Assembly: GCA_016937155.1 (NCBI GenBank)
Contig: JAFGWM010000032.1
Location: forward strand, 233,422-297,421
DNA from: Deltaproteobacteria bacterium
GTDB lineage: Bacteria; Myxococcota_A; Polyangia; HGW-17
Direction: 5' to 3'
Length of the DNA stretch: 64,000 bases
Of this stretch, positions 6,331 through 16,500 are shown one piece after another (within the stretch, counting starts at the first letter, position 1; the number at the start of each line of letters is the position of its first letter). The translations under genes and the position numbers were made by a program. Below the pieces are notes generated by a model that saw only the letters and a program-made list of their open reading frames with translations, had not been told where the DNA came from and did not search any database.

Positions 6331-8922
6331 ATGAACAACGAAAAATTTACACTGAAAACCTCTGAATCCCTGAAGAATGCAAGAGAATTAGCAGCTCATC
6401 GTGGAAATCAGGAATTGGATCCACTTCATGTCTTTTTTTCACTTCTTGAAATGGGGGAAGAGACATCGGTAGTTCCAGTTCTGGAGAAGATTGGTACTGA
6501 TGTAAACCTTTTAAAAAAGGCCGCAGATGATGAAATTGGAAATCTGGTTTCTGTATCCGGTTCGAATATAGATATATACGGTGGAAAGAGACTTTCCTTC
6601 CTGCTGGAAGAGAGTGAACGGGTAATGGCCCATCTGGGTGATGAATATATTTCAACTGAACACCTTCTGATGGCGATGACAGAAAATAAATGTGGCCCGG
6701 TAAGTGAGCTATTGTCAAAAACCGGGATAAGAAGAGAAACCATTCTTGAAGCTCTGATGGTTCTGAGAGGAGATACCAGTGTAACGGATGATAATCCTGA
6801 ACAGAAGTTTGATATTCTGAAAAAATACTGTAGAGATTTCACTGAACTGGCAAAAAGAGGAAAACTTGATCCGGTGATAGGGAGAGATGATGAAATAAGG
6901 AGGGCTCTTCAGGTTCTCTCCAGAAGAACGAAAAATAATCCAATTCTTATCGGTGAAGCAGGTGTGGGAAAAACAGCAATAGTGGAAGGGATTGCATTAA
7001 GAATAATCCGTGGAGATATTCCTGAAAGTTTACAGGGGAGAACTCTGCTTTCTCTGGATCTTGCAGCCCTTGTTGCCGGTGCAAAATACAGGGGTGAATT
7101 TGAAGAGAGACTTAAGAATGTGCTGAAACAGGTGGAATCTTCAAATGGACAGATAATTCTGTTCATAGATGAAATACATACACTGGTGGGTGCAGGGGCA
7201 GTTGCTGGTGGGATGGATGCATCAAATATGTTGAAACCTGCACTTTCCAGAGGTGAGTTACACTGTATAGGTGCAACAACCACTAAAGAATATGTGAAAT
7301 ATTTTGAAAAGGACAAAGCTCTGGAAAGACGTTTTCAGGTAGTAACCATTCAGGAACCAACTCTTGAGGATTCAATTCACATACTCAGAGGCATTAAGGA
7401 AAAATATGAAGCTCATCATGGTATAAGGATAAGTGATGGTGCAATAATCAGTGCGGTCAGACTTTCGGATCGATATATTACCCAAAGACATCTCCCTGAT
7501 AAAGCAATTGATTTGATGGATGAAGCTGCGTCCAGATTGAAAATGGAAATCGAATCAGTTCCAACTGAAATCGATACTATGATGAGATCCAGAATCAGGC
7601 TGGAAATAGAAAAGCAGGCTCTGATTAATGAGAAAAACTCAGATTCTTCAGCAAGGCTGAAGATTCTGAGTAAAGAACTGAAGGATCTTGACCGGGAAAT
7701 TGATGAATCAAAAAAATCATGGAAGGCAGAAAAGGATATTATCAATAGCCTCAGGGAAATTAAGATTCGCAAGGACAGACTTAATACCATGGCTCAGGTG
7801 GCACAAAGAGAAGGAGATCTCAGAAGAGCCAGCGAGATCATGTATGGAGAATTACCCGGTATTGAATCTGAAAGCATAAGACTTGAACAGCAGCTTAAAT
7901 CGATCACTAAAAACGGTTCATATCTCAGGGAAGTTGTGACACAGGAAGATATTGCAGGTGTTGTATCCAAATGGACTGGAATTCCAGTGGAAAAAATGCT
8001 TGAAGGAGAACTGACCAAGCTTCTAAATCTGGAAAGTCGTCTTGAACAGAGGGTTGTAGGCCAAAAAGAGGCTGTTGTCGCTGTAAGTAATACAATAAGA
8101 AGATCCAGAGCCGGATTGAATGAACCTACAAAACCATTGGGAAGTTTTCTTTTTGCAGGACCGACAGGTGTTGGAAAAACAGAACTGGCAAAGGCCATTA
8201 CTGTGCTTTTATTTGATGACGAAAAACAGATGATAAGGCTTGATATGAGTGAATATATGGAAAAGCACAGTGTTTCCAGACTGATCGGGGCTCCTCCGGG
8301 ATATGTGGGTTATGATGAAGGTGGTCAACTTACAGAAGCAGTGAGAAAGCATCCATACAGTTTGATTCTTTTTGATGAAATAGAAAAAGCTCATCCGGAT
8401 GTATGGAACTCCTTATTGCAAATCCTTGATGATGGCCGAATGACTGATGGTCAGGGGAGGCTTGTGGACTTTAAAAATACCGTACTTATAATGACCACAA
8501 ATCTTGGAAGTTCATATGACGAAATTTATGATCAGGAAAAGAGTGTTTCCAGAGTTAATGAAGCACTAAAAAGGGAATTTAAACCGGAATTTCTTAATAG
8601 AATCGATGAAGTGGTGGTGTTTCATCATTTGACAAGAGAAAATATGTCTGAAATTGTGGGTATACAACTTAATGAGTTAAAAACTATTGCATTAATTAGA
8701 GGAATAGAACTTGTTTTTACAGAAAAATTGAAGAATTTTATTGGAAATACCGGTTATGATAAGATTTTCGGAGCAAGGCCTGTAAAACGTGTAATTCAGA
8801 CTTATATAACAAATCCCCTGAGTACCGGGATTATTTCCGGAAAATTTGGAGAATCAATGAAAATTCAGGTCGATTTAGATGATGAGGAAAAAGTGATTTT
8901 CACTGGTACCCTGAGCAGATAA
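6331..8922 (+). CDS. clpB: ATP-dependent protein disaggregase ClpB
   Basis: An AAA+ unfoldase that, with DnaK, pulls proteins out of aggregates. The start at 6331 (MNNEKFTL) gives 863 residues, the normal ClpB length; an upstream ATG at 6295 would add 12 unrelated residues. Order: N-terminal repeat domain (to about 150), first AAA+ with Walker A GEAGVGKT (about 208-215) and Walker B LFIDEIHTLVGAG, coiled-coil middle domain rich in Glu/Lys/Arg (about 400-520, the feature separating ClpB from ClpA/ClpC), second AAA+ with GPTGVGKTE (from about 610) and ILFDEIEKAHPDV, then the small C-terminal domain with GARPVKR. No ClpP-binding IGF/L loop is apparent. Neither candidate start has a strong ribosome site. 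Confidence 0.96.
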   Translation: MNNEKFTLKTSESLKNARELAAHRGNQELDPLHVFFSLLEMGEETSVVPVLEKIGTDVNLLKKAADDEIGNLVSVSGSNIDIYGGKRLSFLLEESERVMAHLGDEYISTEHLLMAMTENKCGPVSELLSKTGIRRETILEALMVLRGDTSVTDDNPEQKFDILKKYCRDFTELAKRGKLDPVIGRDDEIRRALQVLSRRTKNNPILIGEAGVGKTAIVEGIALRIIRGDIPESLQGRTLLSLDLAALVAGAKYRGEFEERLKNVLKQVESSNGQIILFIDEIHTLVGAGAVAGGMDASNMLKPALSRGELHCIGATTTKEYVKYFEKDKALERRFQVVTIQEPTLEDSIHILRGIKEKYEAHHGIRISDGAIISAVRLSDRYITQRHLPDKAIDLMDEAASRLKMEIESVPTEIDTMMRSRIRLEIEKQALINEKNSDSSARLKILSKELKDLDREIDESKKSWKAEKDIINSLREIKIRKDRLNTMAQVAQREGDLRRASEIMYGELPGIESESIRLEQQLKSITKNGSYLREVVTQEDIAGVVSKWTGIPVEKMLEGELTKLLNLESRLEQRVVGQKEAVVAVSNTIRRSRAGLNEPTKPLGSFLFAGPTGVGKTELAKAITVLLFDDEKQMIRLDMSEYMEKHSVSRLIGAPPGYVGYDEGGQLTEAVRKHPYSLILFDEIEKAHPDVWNSLLQILDDGRMTDGQGRLVDFKNTVLIMTTNLGSSYDEIYDQEKSVSRVNEALKREFKPEFLNRIDEVVVFHHLTRENMSEIVGIQLNELKTIALIRGIELVFTEKLKNFIGNTGYDKIFGARPVKRVIQTYITNPLSTGIISGKFGESMKIQVDLDDEEKVIFTGTLSR

Positions 8923-8925
8923 TAT

Positions 8926-9615
8926 TCAGACAATCATTCTTTTCACAGCACCTGAGAATGCCAGTAAAAAGGTGGCCGGTGCACAAATCATTGAAATGAA
9001 GAAGGGAAACATAAATTCGAACCCTTCAGGAAGTCCTCGAAGTTTCAAATACATAACAATTGAGGAACTGATAAATAAAAGGAACAGGTGAAGAAGCGAT
9101 GCCCATAAACCAAGTCTCAGACCGGCCTTAAGAAGAAGGGTAATGCCACCGCCAAGACCTGTGAGTGCCACCCACAGACCCATGTGTTCAAATCCCGATG
9201 TAACTATTAGAGTTGAAGTATTTCTTATCCATGGGGCAAAACTGAGTAGAATAAAAACAGTTGAAATCCAGAGTGAACCCTTTTCAAGAAAATTTAACCT
9301 GTTATAAGCATACTTGAAATTATACACAAGTTTGGATATCTCATCCATATCCTCCCGTTCATCTCTGGTGGTTGCACTTTTATCCCGTTCCCTCGCTCTT
9401 TTTCTGGATGAACCCTCGATCATTGGGTTTGAAACAATTCTGGTCCCCTTCTGGAACTCTGGATCGAGAGCGACAATTGATGTGTGCTGTGAAGGTCCTT
9501 CTGAAAAACCCTCTGCCTGGTCATCATATGGTTGTTGATAAAATTCACCGCCACAGGCAGGGCATACTTCATATCCCTGTTCTACAGCTTCACCACAGTG
9601 TGGACAAATATACAT
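8926..9615 (-). CDS. Zinc-ribbon membrane protein of unknown function
   Basis: 229 residues. The N-terminus carries a zinc ribbon, C4-x2-C7 and C18-x2-C21, of the kind that opens many short bacterial membrane proteins. A polar, Arg/Asp/Glu-rich cytoplasmic stretch (about 30-95) follows, then about four hydrophobic segments (roughly 112-130, 140-165, 170-190, 200-222) with short loops. AGGAG precedes the ATG. The gene converges on clpB with 3 bp between the stops. No catalytic motif is visible. A zinc-ribbon membrane protein of different sequence is encoded at 30981. Existence is well supported; the role is unknown. Confidence 0.8.
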   Translation of the reverse strand: MYICPHCGEAVEQGYEVCPACGGEFYQQPYDDQAEGFSEGPSQHTSIVALDPEFQKGTRIVSNPMIEGSSRKRARERDKSATTRDEREDMDEISKLVYNFKYAYNRLNFLEKGSLWISTVFILLSFAPWIRNTSTLIVTSGFEHMGLWVALTGLGGGITLLLKAGLRLGLWASLLHLFLLFISSSIVMYLKLRGLPEGFEFMFPFFISMICAPATFLLAFSGAVKRMIV

Positions 9616-9804
9616 TTAATTCTCCTGATCACGCATAAATATATGACTCAGCTACGGGAATAATCACACTTTTCAGTGAAAATTACAAGATTCTGTTTTA
9701 AATGGAAAACAGATAATCCCAATGTTTCTGGTTGAACATAAAAAACCAGTATTTGATGCAATGTTTTTTTGGACAGTTATAGAGCAGTTGAAGGAAAATC
9801 AGTT

Positions 9805-10746
9805 TCAGGGGGTCTCATCTTCGGTAAAGATTTCCAGATCATCTTCACCCAGTTCTTCAATTTCATCTTCTGATGGTTTTGTACCGATGAAGCATCCGGC
9901 TCTGACGGTTACCGAAAAAATAAGTCCGCTGAACAGCGTATCAATGCTGTCCTTAATGTCCACGAAAATTTCCTTCATTTCTTCAACATCTGGTACGATG
10001 GATTTCCACTCTTTCAGAGGACCATACTCAATAACCGGATCAAAGAAGAATTCCTTGGCTGACTTAAACAGCAATTCAAAAGATTCAATTTCGTATTTGA
10101 CATCCTTGAGGCCTGCAGATTCCATCCACTGGACGACAGTTTCAGGGAATGGAACACGTTTTTCTTCATAGTCTGTGAGGGAATTAAGTATTTCATACTT
10201 GTCACGTTTGGTTAGAACATCTCTGAAGATATCAAAAAACTCAGCCCATGAACCGGACACCGGGAGAGTGACAGCAACCTGACCATTAAAATTGGTGACT
10301 CTTGAAAATTCCGTAAGGTTGCCCAGAGGATCCCCTAGTTCCATCAATGCGAGATTACTGTATGTTAAATCATACACATCATCCGCAAAAGACAGTCTCT
10401 CGAACGCATTTTCCGTTCTGAAAAAAATTTTTTTCCCTGAAAGTTCTCCGGCTTTCTTTCTGGCTATTTCCATCATTGGAGATGCATTATCGATGGCTAT
10501 AATCCGTATACCATCAGGCTGTTTGGATAGAATGTCAAGTGCCGGATAACCCGTTCCGCAGCCAACATCTAAAAGCATGCCTTTTTCTGGAATCTCAAGA
10601 TTTTTCAGAAGGAGTTTCCCGAACTTCATTGCCCAAACAGGTAGTATCTCGGCATCATACTTTTTTGCCATTTTTTCTATCATATTTCCAGATGCCACAA
10701 AGACTCTCCCTGATTCAGAACTGACCCTTGGATCCCGGAGGACCAT
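9805..10746 (-). CDS. SAM-dependent methyltransferase (class I)
   Basis: 313 residues with a Rossmann-type methyltransferase core. Motif I is LLDVGCGTGYP (58-68), followed by an acidic loop at IIAIDNASPMM (motif II region) and SFADDVYDLTYSNLALMEL (motifs III-IV), as in UbiE/Methyltransf_11 enzymes. The C-terminal 120 residues are acidic and not recognised. The first Met has no clear ribosome site; a start at the Met of residue 22 (NMIEKMAKKYD) is also possible, giving about 292 residues. The substrate cannot be told. It lies 189 bp from the zinc-ribbon gene on the same strand. Confidence 0.82.
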   Translation of the reverse strand: MVLRDPRVSSESGRVFVASGNMIEKMAKKYDAEILPVWAMKFGKLLLKNLEIPEKGMLLDVGCGTGYPALDILSKQPDGIRIIAIDNASPMMEIARKKAGELSGKKIFFRTENAFERLSFADDVYDLTYSNLALMELGDPLGNLTEFSRVTNFNGQVAVTLPVSGSWAEFFDIFRDVLTKRDKYEILNSLTDYEEKRVPFPETVVQWMESAGLKDVKYEIESFELLFKSAKEFFFDPVIEYGPLKEWKSIVPDVEEMKEIFVDIKDSIDTLFSGLIFSVTVRAGCFIGTKPSEDEIEELGEDDLEIFTEDETP

Positions 10747-10972
10747 TCAGATCATCGGAGTATTCACAAATTAGGATAAAAAATAATTTCTCAATTATCG
10801 ACAAGTATTTATATCAAAACTTAAACAAATCGCAAATATTTCCGTCATGGTATGCTATTTTCAATATTTTTTCCAAATAATTCTTACTCCATATTGTATT
10901 TGTGCATCATTGTGATTAAGCTGTATGCGTATCTGCTGGCTAAATCAAAACTGCCACCATGGAGATTTCAAA

Positions 10973-11593
10973 ATGGAAGATAGCAGGGCTGAAAAATTAC
11001 TTGATATTGTTATTGACACTGCAGGCTCAGGAATTACTCCCCTTCGTTCTGCTAAAGAACTGGTTGAAATATATAAGTTTAAATATCCTGAATTGACTCC
11101 TCATCAACTTTCAGAAAAACTGATTCATAAAGAGAGTATTAAAAATTTCAGTACAGGATTTATGACAGGAATTTCCGGTTTTGTTACTCTTCCTATCAGT
11201 GTTGGTACTGCAGGTATTTCCTCCTGGCTTTTACAGGCCAGACTTGTAACTGCCGTTGCTTTATTAAACGGGTATGATGAAGATGATGAAAAAGTAAGAT
11301 CTCTAATAAAACTTTCTCTGATGGGGGATGCAGCAAAGGAAATTTTGAAGGGAGCAGGAGTGGGAGCATTTAATAAACTTACTGCATCAATGATAATAAA
11401 GCTTCCGGCTGCAGTATTTATACAGATAAACAGGATGATCGGTTTGAAAGTTATGCAGAAGATTACGCAGAGGGGAAGTGCTGTATTGCTCAGAACAGTT
11501 CCACTAAGTGGGGGTGTGATTGCAGGCGGAATAGATTATTATTCCACAAAACGTATTGGTAAAACGGCACTGACTTTGTTTTCAGGTCACTAG
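10973..11593 (+). CDS. EcsC-family protein
   Basis: 206 residues from the ATG at 10973, chosen because GGAG lies 8 nt upstream; an earlier in-frame ATG at 10925 has no ribosome site and adds an atypical Cys/His segment. The body shows the EcsC family pattern: a central Gly-rich hydrophobic region (TGFMTGISGFVTLPISVGT), then a helical segment ending in VPLSGGVIAGGIDYYSTKRIG, a typical C-terminal family signature. In Bacillus EcsC sits beside an ABC exporter, but most family members stand alone and have no known activity. It is divergent from the methyltransferase gene, with about 225 bp of AT-rich DNA between. Confidence 0.75.
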   Translation: MEDSRAEKLLDIVIDTAGSGITPLRSAKELVEIYKFKYPELTPHQLSEKLIHKESIKNFSTGFMTGISGFVTLPISVGTAGISSWLLQARLVTAVALLNGYDEDDEKVRSLIKLSLMGDAAKEILKGAGVGAFNKLTASMIIKLPAAVFIQINRMIGLKVMQKITQRGSAVLLRTVPLSGGVIAGGIDYYSTKRIGKTALTLFSGH

Positions 11594-11648
11594 AATTTCT
11601 GCCTGATGATTCATTAGTGCGTTATTTACGGTATGATAAAAAAAATAG

Positions 11649-11677
11649 TTGACTTGAAAAAGTTGATAAACTATATG
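11649..11677 (+). promoter_or_regulatory. sigma-70-type promoter of the small zinc-ribbon gene
   Basis: TTGACT (11649-11654), 17 bp, TATATG (11672-11677), about 50 bp before the start codon. Confidence 0.6.
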
Positions 11678-11727
11678 TTCCACGGTCCGGATCATTGGTT
11701 CGGTTAATTTATAGATGGAGGTTCACC

Positions 11728-11925
11728 ATGGGTGTATCAAAAAACAATCCTAATGCTCGTGATAATCAGAGGCTGGTTGTAAGTTGTCCGGAATGTGGCA
11801 CAGAGATGGCTCTTATCAAGAGAGTTCCAGGTGGAATGATTTATTTGTGTCCAAAAGACAATAATTCTTATCCGGTTTTCAGAAAATCCTATATGGATCT
11901 TCCTCACCAGTGGGTAAGAAAATAG
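11728..11925 (+). CDS. Small cytoplasmic zinc-ribbon-like protein
   Basis: 65 residues from the ATG at 11728, which has GGAGG 6 nt upstream; a longer frame from 11695 lacks such a site. Motifs: SCPECGTEM near residue 21, then IYLCPKDN around residue 43, so three cysteines of a ribbon-like fold are present and the fourth ligand is replaced (C-P-K-D). There is no membrane segment. It has its own promoter and is probably monocistronic. Function unknown. Confidence 0.75.
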   Translation: MGVSKNNPNARDNQRLVVSCPECGTEMALIKRVPGGMIYLCPKDNNSYPVFRKSYMDLPHQWVRK

Positions 11926-12003
11926 GTAGAAATTCCTGGTTTCAGGAAAGATCTCATCATAGTCAGTTTTAAACAATCAGATAAAAAGGGTGGAGTGTAG
12001 TTT

Positions 12004-12038
12004 GTGCAGGCTGTTTATTTCCTGCATGAAGGTTTTTT
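12004..12038 (+). terminator. Possible terminator
   Basis: TGCAGG (12005-12010) pairs with CCTGCA (12021-12026) across a 10-nt loop. A T6 run follows 6 nt after the stem. It lies between the zinc-ribbon gene and the convergent lipoprotein gene. Confidence 0.35.
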
Positions 12039-12125
12039 GTCTGGTTTTTGCTTTTATCTAATACAATTTCAAAAATATTGACTCAAACGATTTTGAAAAC
12101 AGGATAAGGCAGTGATAAGGCAGTA

Positions 12126-13535
12126 TTACTCAACAATATACGGCTTGGTGCAGGTCTGGATCTCCATGATGAGATACATCATTATTTTTTCCTGAATCAG
12201 AAGATCATATTCTTTTGGATCATCAGAATATCCTTCGGAATGAGTGTGGTAAACAGTATATAAAACCTTTCCACAGTAATGGTTCCAGCTTACTGTCATA
12301 GGTGCATTGTCATGGTTATCCGGTGCATTTCCCCTCATCCATACCTTGGGAGGAAGGTAGTACACATCATTCTGGCAATTGGGAGCACCTTCAGGACACT
12401 CACCAACAGGTCCAGGGGATATTTCGTGTATTATATCCCATGCCGCCTCCAGTTGAATTGCACTTCCCCTGTTTACTTCATATAATGCGAGCCAGTCATT
12501 CAAACCATCATCGTCGCTGTATCCTGCACTACTATATTCGCTCCAGTTGTTGCATTCACCACTGCTTGAGGAACCACTGTCCCCACATACTCCTGTGGTG
12601 CCATATTCATCTTCAGGAGAAGATACATAATAAGTCAGAAATTCAGGCCATGCCTGTTCAACCCAGTCATAACTGAAATCATCCACATAGAGTTTTCCTC
12701 CATTTTTAACCCAGTTTACTAGATTATTGCGTTCAGTGGAATCAAACAGCCCGTTTATTGTTCCTCCGCAGGTTACAATTATAAGGTTGTATTTCGCCAG
12801 TTCATCGGGATCTTCTACCAGGAGATCTGCTTCAGTGGGATCAAACGGATGCATAATATCTCCAGAGGTATCTATTTCTACAAGTCTATCATTGTCATAT
12901 TCAAAACCCAGGGCCTCAAACATTACGTTCATATTCTTCTCGTATGCACCAACCACTATAGCAATTCTTGGTGTCCATGTGCCATTTTCCGGATCGTGAT
13001 GGTTAGGAAGGGTCAGAGCGCTGTTTGTAGGCATTCCATCAGGGGCGTCCAGATCAATCAGTTCACCTGAAGAAGGTGAAGTAATTTGGGTTACTCTTCT
13101 GAACTCACCCTTTTGTACCAGAAGGTTAAAATTAACATTTGGAGCAACATGAATTTCAAAGTATCCATCAACATCAGTAAATACATGAGGAACACCTTCA
13201 GGAAGTTCTACACATTCATTACAGTAGTTTCCGTCCTGAGGAGCATCAACTCCTGAAGTATACAGGGCCACCAGTGCCCCGGGAACCGGGAACTGATTAT
13301 TCGTTTTAATGGAAATATCATCGGCTCCGGGTGACCAGACTCTACCGGTGATAATTGCCAGTTGTGAGTTATTGGTAGTGTTGTTGGTAATATTATTTAC
13401 AGTGTTATTCGTGCTTGTTGAATTGTTAGTGGCATTGTTAAAAGTGTTATTGGATGAATTAAATTTTTCCGTTTCTGAAGAATCATCACATCCCAAAAGT
13501 ACCAGCAACATAAAAAGTGCATATAGCTGTTTCAT
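12126..13535 (-). CDS. Lipoprotein with Asn/Thr linker, carboxypeptidase-like beta domain and amidotransferase-like domain
   Basis: 469 residues. Signal peptide with lipobox LLGC (Cys 16), DDSSE behind it, then an Asn/Thr-rich linker (about 27-58). Residues about 60-150 read as a carboxypeptidase regulatory-like beta-sandwich (GRV...VPGALVALYTSG...TDVDGYFEIHV). Residues about 190-460 begin with a Rossmann-like strand (RIAIVVGAYEKN) and contain KYNLIIVTCGGTIN and LVNWVKNGGKLYVDDFSYDW, the pattern of ThuA/DUF4159-type class I amidotransferase-like folds. No catalytic Cys-His-Glu triad is obvious. AGGAGA precedes the ATG. It lies 36 bp downstream of the ankyrin gene, probably in its operon. Likely a surface protein; role unknown. 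Confidence 0.75.
   Translation of the reverse strand: MKQLYALFMLLVLLGCDDSSETEKFNSSNNTFNNATNNSTSTNNTVNNITNNTTNNSQLAIITGRVWSPGADDISIKTNNQFPVPGALVALYTSGVDAPQDGNYCNECVELPEGVPHVFTDVDGYFEIHVAPNVNFNLLVQKGEFRRVTQITSPSSGELIDLDAPDGMPTNSALTLPNHHDPENGTWTPRIAIVVGAYEKNMNVMFEALGFEYDNDRLVEIDTSGDIMHPFDPTEADLLVEDPDELAKYNLIIVTCGGTINGLFDSTERNNLVNWVKNGGKLYVDDFSYDWVEQAWPEFLTYYVSSPEDEYGTTGVCGDSGSSSSGECNNWSEYSSAGYSDDDGLNDWLALYEVNRGSAIQLEAAWDIIHEISPGPVGECPEGAPNCQNDVYYLPPKVWMRGNAPDNHDNAPMTVSWNHYCGKVLYTVYHTHSEGYSDDPKEYDLLIQEKIMMYLIMEIQTCTKPYIVE
13367..13461 (-). repeat. Asn/Thr codon repeat in the second linker lipoprotein gene
   Basis: Tandem Asn-Asn-Thr/Ser codons (read on the minus strand) after the lipobox. It has the same design as the tract at 1492-1563 but is not identical in sequence. 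Confidence 0.7.
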
Positions 13536-13571
13536 AATTTTCTCCTGTATTGTGAATCATACCCTTCAATA

Positions 13572-16500
13572 TTATGGTTTCAAGTTTTTTATATGATTTT
13601 TCCTTAAAAGAGCAGTTAAGTGAGGAAAATCCTGAACACATTCTGCAGTGCAGTAATTTCCTGGGAATTTTCCTTTATTATCTTCAATTTCAGTATTAGC
13701 TCCTTTTTTTATCAGCCACTTTACTGCTTTATAATTACCGTGAATTACCGCTACATGAAGAGGGGTCAGGCCTTTTTTGTTTTTAGAGTTAATCTCCAGT
13801 GGAATATCAGAAAAAAGATCCAGATTTGGTTTAAGATTACTTTTACAGGCAGAGAAAAAAGGAGTTTCTCCTTCGTTATTTTTAATTATGAATGAAATTT
13901 TATTTTTCAATTCAGAGATAATTTTAGCGTTTCCACCTTCAGATGCATAATGAGCCAGAGTATTTCCGCTTTTGTCTTTTGCAGCATTTATGATTTTGGA
14001 TATTGATGGTTTATAAAAAAATTTGAAAGCTTTATATTTACCGGATCCGGCAGAGAAAAATGCTCCACCTGTTTCTCCATCTTTATAATCAGTATCCCTA
14101 TAGCCATTTTTATATAACATACTGATTATTTTTATGTTTCCTCCAATGGCAGCCAGATGCATTACAGATTTTTGGTTTTTAATATCCTTCAAAGACCCCC
14201 CATTTTCAATTACAAGCTTAAAAATTTCATAATTTCCGCGTGTTAAAGATACTGTCATGGGAGACTGATTTAGTTTGTTTGTAATTTTTAAATCGGGTTT
14301 CTTCCGTAGAAGTTCGTTTATAATTCTAAAATCACCATTTTTACAGGCCAGAATAACAGAGGTGTTGCCATAACTGTTTTGAGCGTTTATATCTCTGATG
14401 CTTTTAACTATTTTCAGAAAAATCCTGTAGCCTTCTGGAGGAATCAGTTTTTCAGGGGATAATCCTTCCAGAAATGCATGCAGTGCGTAATTTCCTTTGG
14501 AATCTTTTTTTGCCGGGTCAGTTCCATTATCCAAAAAAAAGGCTGCAATGTCATAAAAACCTTTTTTTAAGGCAGAATTCAACAACGTATTTGAGGATTT
14601 ATTTTCCGAGAAATGAATTCCCTGCTTTTGTAGCATTCTGAAGACCGGAAAAAAATCAATTTTCATAAGATCTGATAGCAGATGAGATTTTTGAACATTT
14701 TTCAATACAGAAGATTTATCAAGTAATGAATGAATAAATCTGATTTTTTTATAAAATTTCCATAAACTAACTTCAGAAATAAAATCAACCGGGGCATTAA
14801 TGAGCTCACGAATTTTATAATCAATCAGAGGATCAAAGGAATATCTTAAATTATTTATGGAATCTTTAAGTAATTCAGGTGGTTGAACTATTTTTTTAAC
14901 CAGTGATAAAGCTCCTTTGGATCTCAGGTATTTTGCCGTATCAGTTGAATTCAGTAGTGAGGATAAGAAAAGTGGTGTAAAACCTTTTATAGATAAATGG
15001 TTGATTTTATTACTTTGGGATAATAAAAATTTCACAACTTCCAGTCTATTGTATCTGGCCGCAAGATGAATTGGAGACAGTACGTTGTCCTTTTTTGATG
15101 GAATATTCATTTTGTAAACAGCCTTAATTATGTCTGTATTTCCCCCTATGGCACTGTGGTGAGTAAGGCTGAAGCCTTTTTTATCAGTTATATTTTCAGA
15201 AATATTCCTTTTCCTCAGTATATCGAATAATTCTCTGGATCCACTAATTGCTGCCAGTGAAAGAACACTTCGCCCCAAATGATTTTTGATACGCAGATTG
15301 GCTTTTTTTCTGATCAGATATTTTGCAATGGAAAATTTTCCCTTCCTTTTGGCCCTGTCGAGATTAATCCTATTTTTTATATATGTGATTGTTTTTTTTA
15401 GAGCTTTTGCAGTTCTGCCTGATTTGTTTTTTATACTTTTTTGAATTGAAATAATGAAATCCAAATCAGTTTTCATGCTAACGGGAATATCAGACATGGC
15501 CAGATGAAGTGGTGTATCACCTATGTTGTTTTTTTTGTTTATCTCCGCATTATTTTCAAGAAGTAATTTTGCGATTTCAAAATGACCTTCCGCAGCTGCA
15601 GTGTGAAGGGGTGAATTACCAGCTTCTCCAGGTAATTCCAGAGATGTTTTGTTTTGAATCAATAGTTTTACAAGAAGTGTATTCCCTGATTTGACGGCGT
15701 AATGCAGTGTTCGATTGCCATTATTATCCACCATATTGATGGTTGCATTTGCGTCGATAAGAAATTTTGCTGATGAAAATTTATTATTTTCAACTGCGAG
15801 CATCAATGGTGTTTTCTTCTGATAATCAGGGGTGTCAAGCCATACTCTGGTTTTGGAGAGAATTTTAAGTGCTTTGATATTTCCATTTAGTGCCGCAAGG
15901 TGAAGTGCGATCCGTCCTTTTTTATCCCTTGAGCCAATATACACATTTTGTTTAAGGAGAAATTCAATTATATCTGATTTTCCATAAAGGGCAGCTGTAT
16001 GTAGTGGAGTGTAGCCATGGGAATCAGTATGGCTTAAATTCTTAGAATCGTTCGTTATAAGCCATCTGGTGATTGGCAAATCTCCTTCCTTAACAGCAAG
16101 GTGAATAACTTCAGGTGTATTCAGAGTATCTGAAAAACATGACTTTGATAGAATCTTAATGGCTTCAAGATGGTGAGATTTTACAGCGGCCGAAGCCACC
16201 GAGTTGTGGTCTGGATAATCTATTTTGCAATCATTATAATTAGTTAAGAGTAGTTTGAGTATATCCGGATTGTATTCAGATGCTGCCAAATGAAGTGGAG
16301 TCTCATTAATCATGTTCCGAAAGTTTATTGCAGCACCGTTTTCAAGCAGTAATTTAACTGTTCTGATACTTTTTTTGAATTTTACAGCGTAATGAAGTGG
16401 AGTATTCCCGTTTTGATCTTCAGTGTTTGAAGAAATACCTCTTTTTATAAGTATTTGTAATGCTATATCATTACCTGTTTCAGAGGATAAATGAATAAGT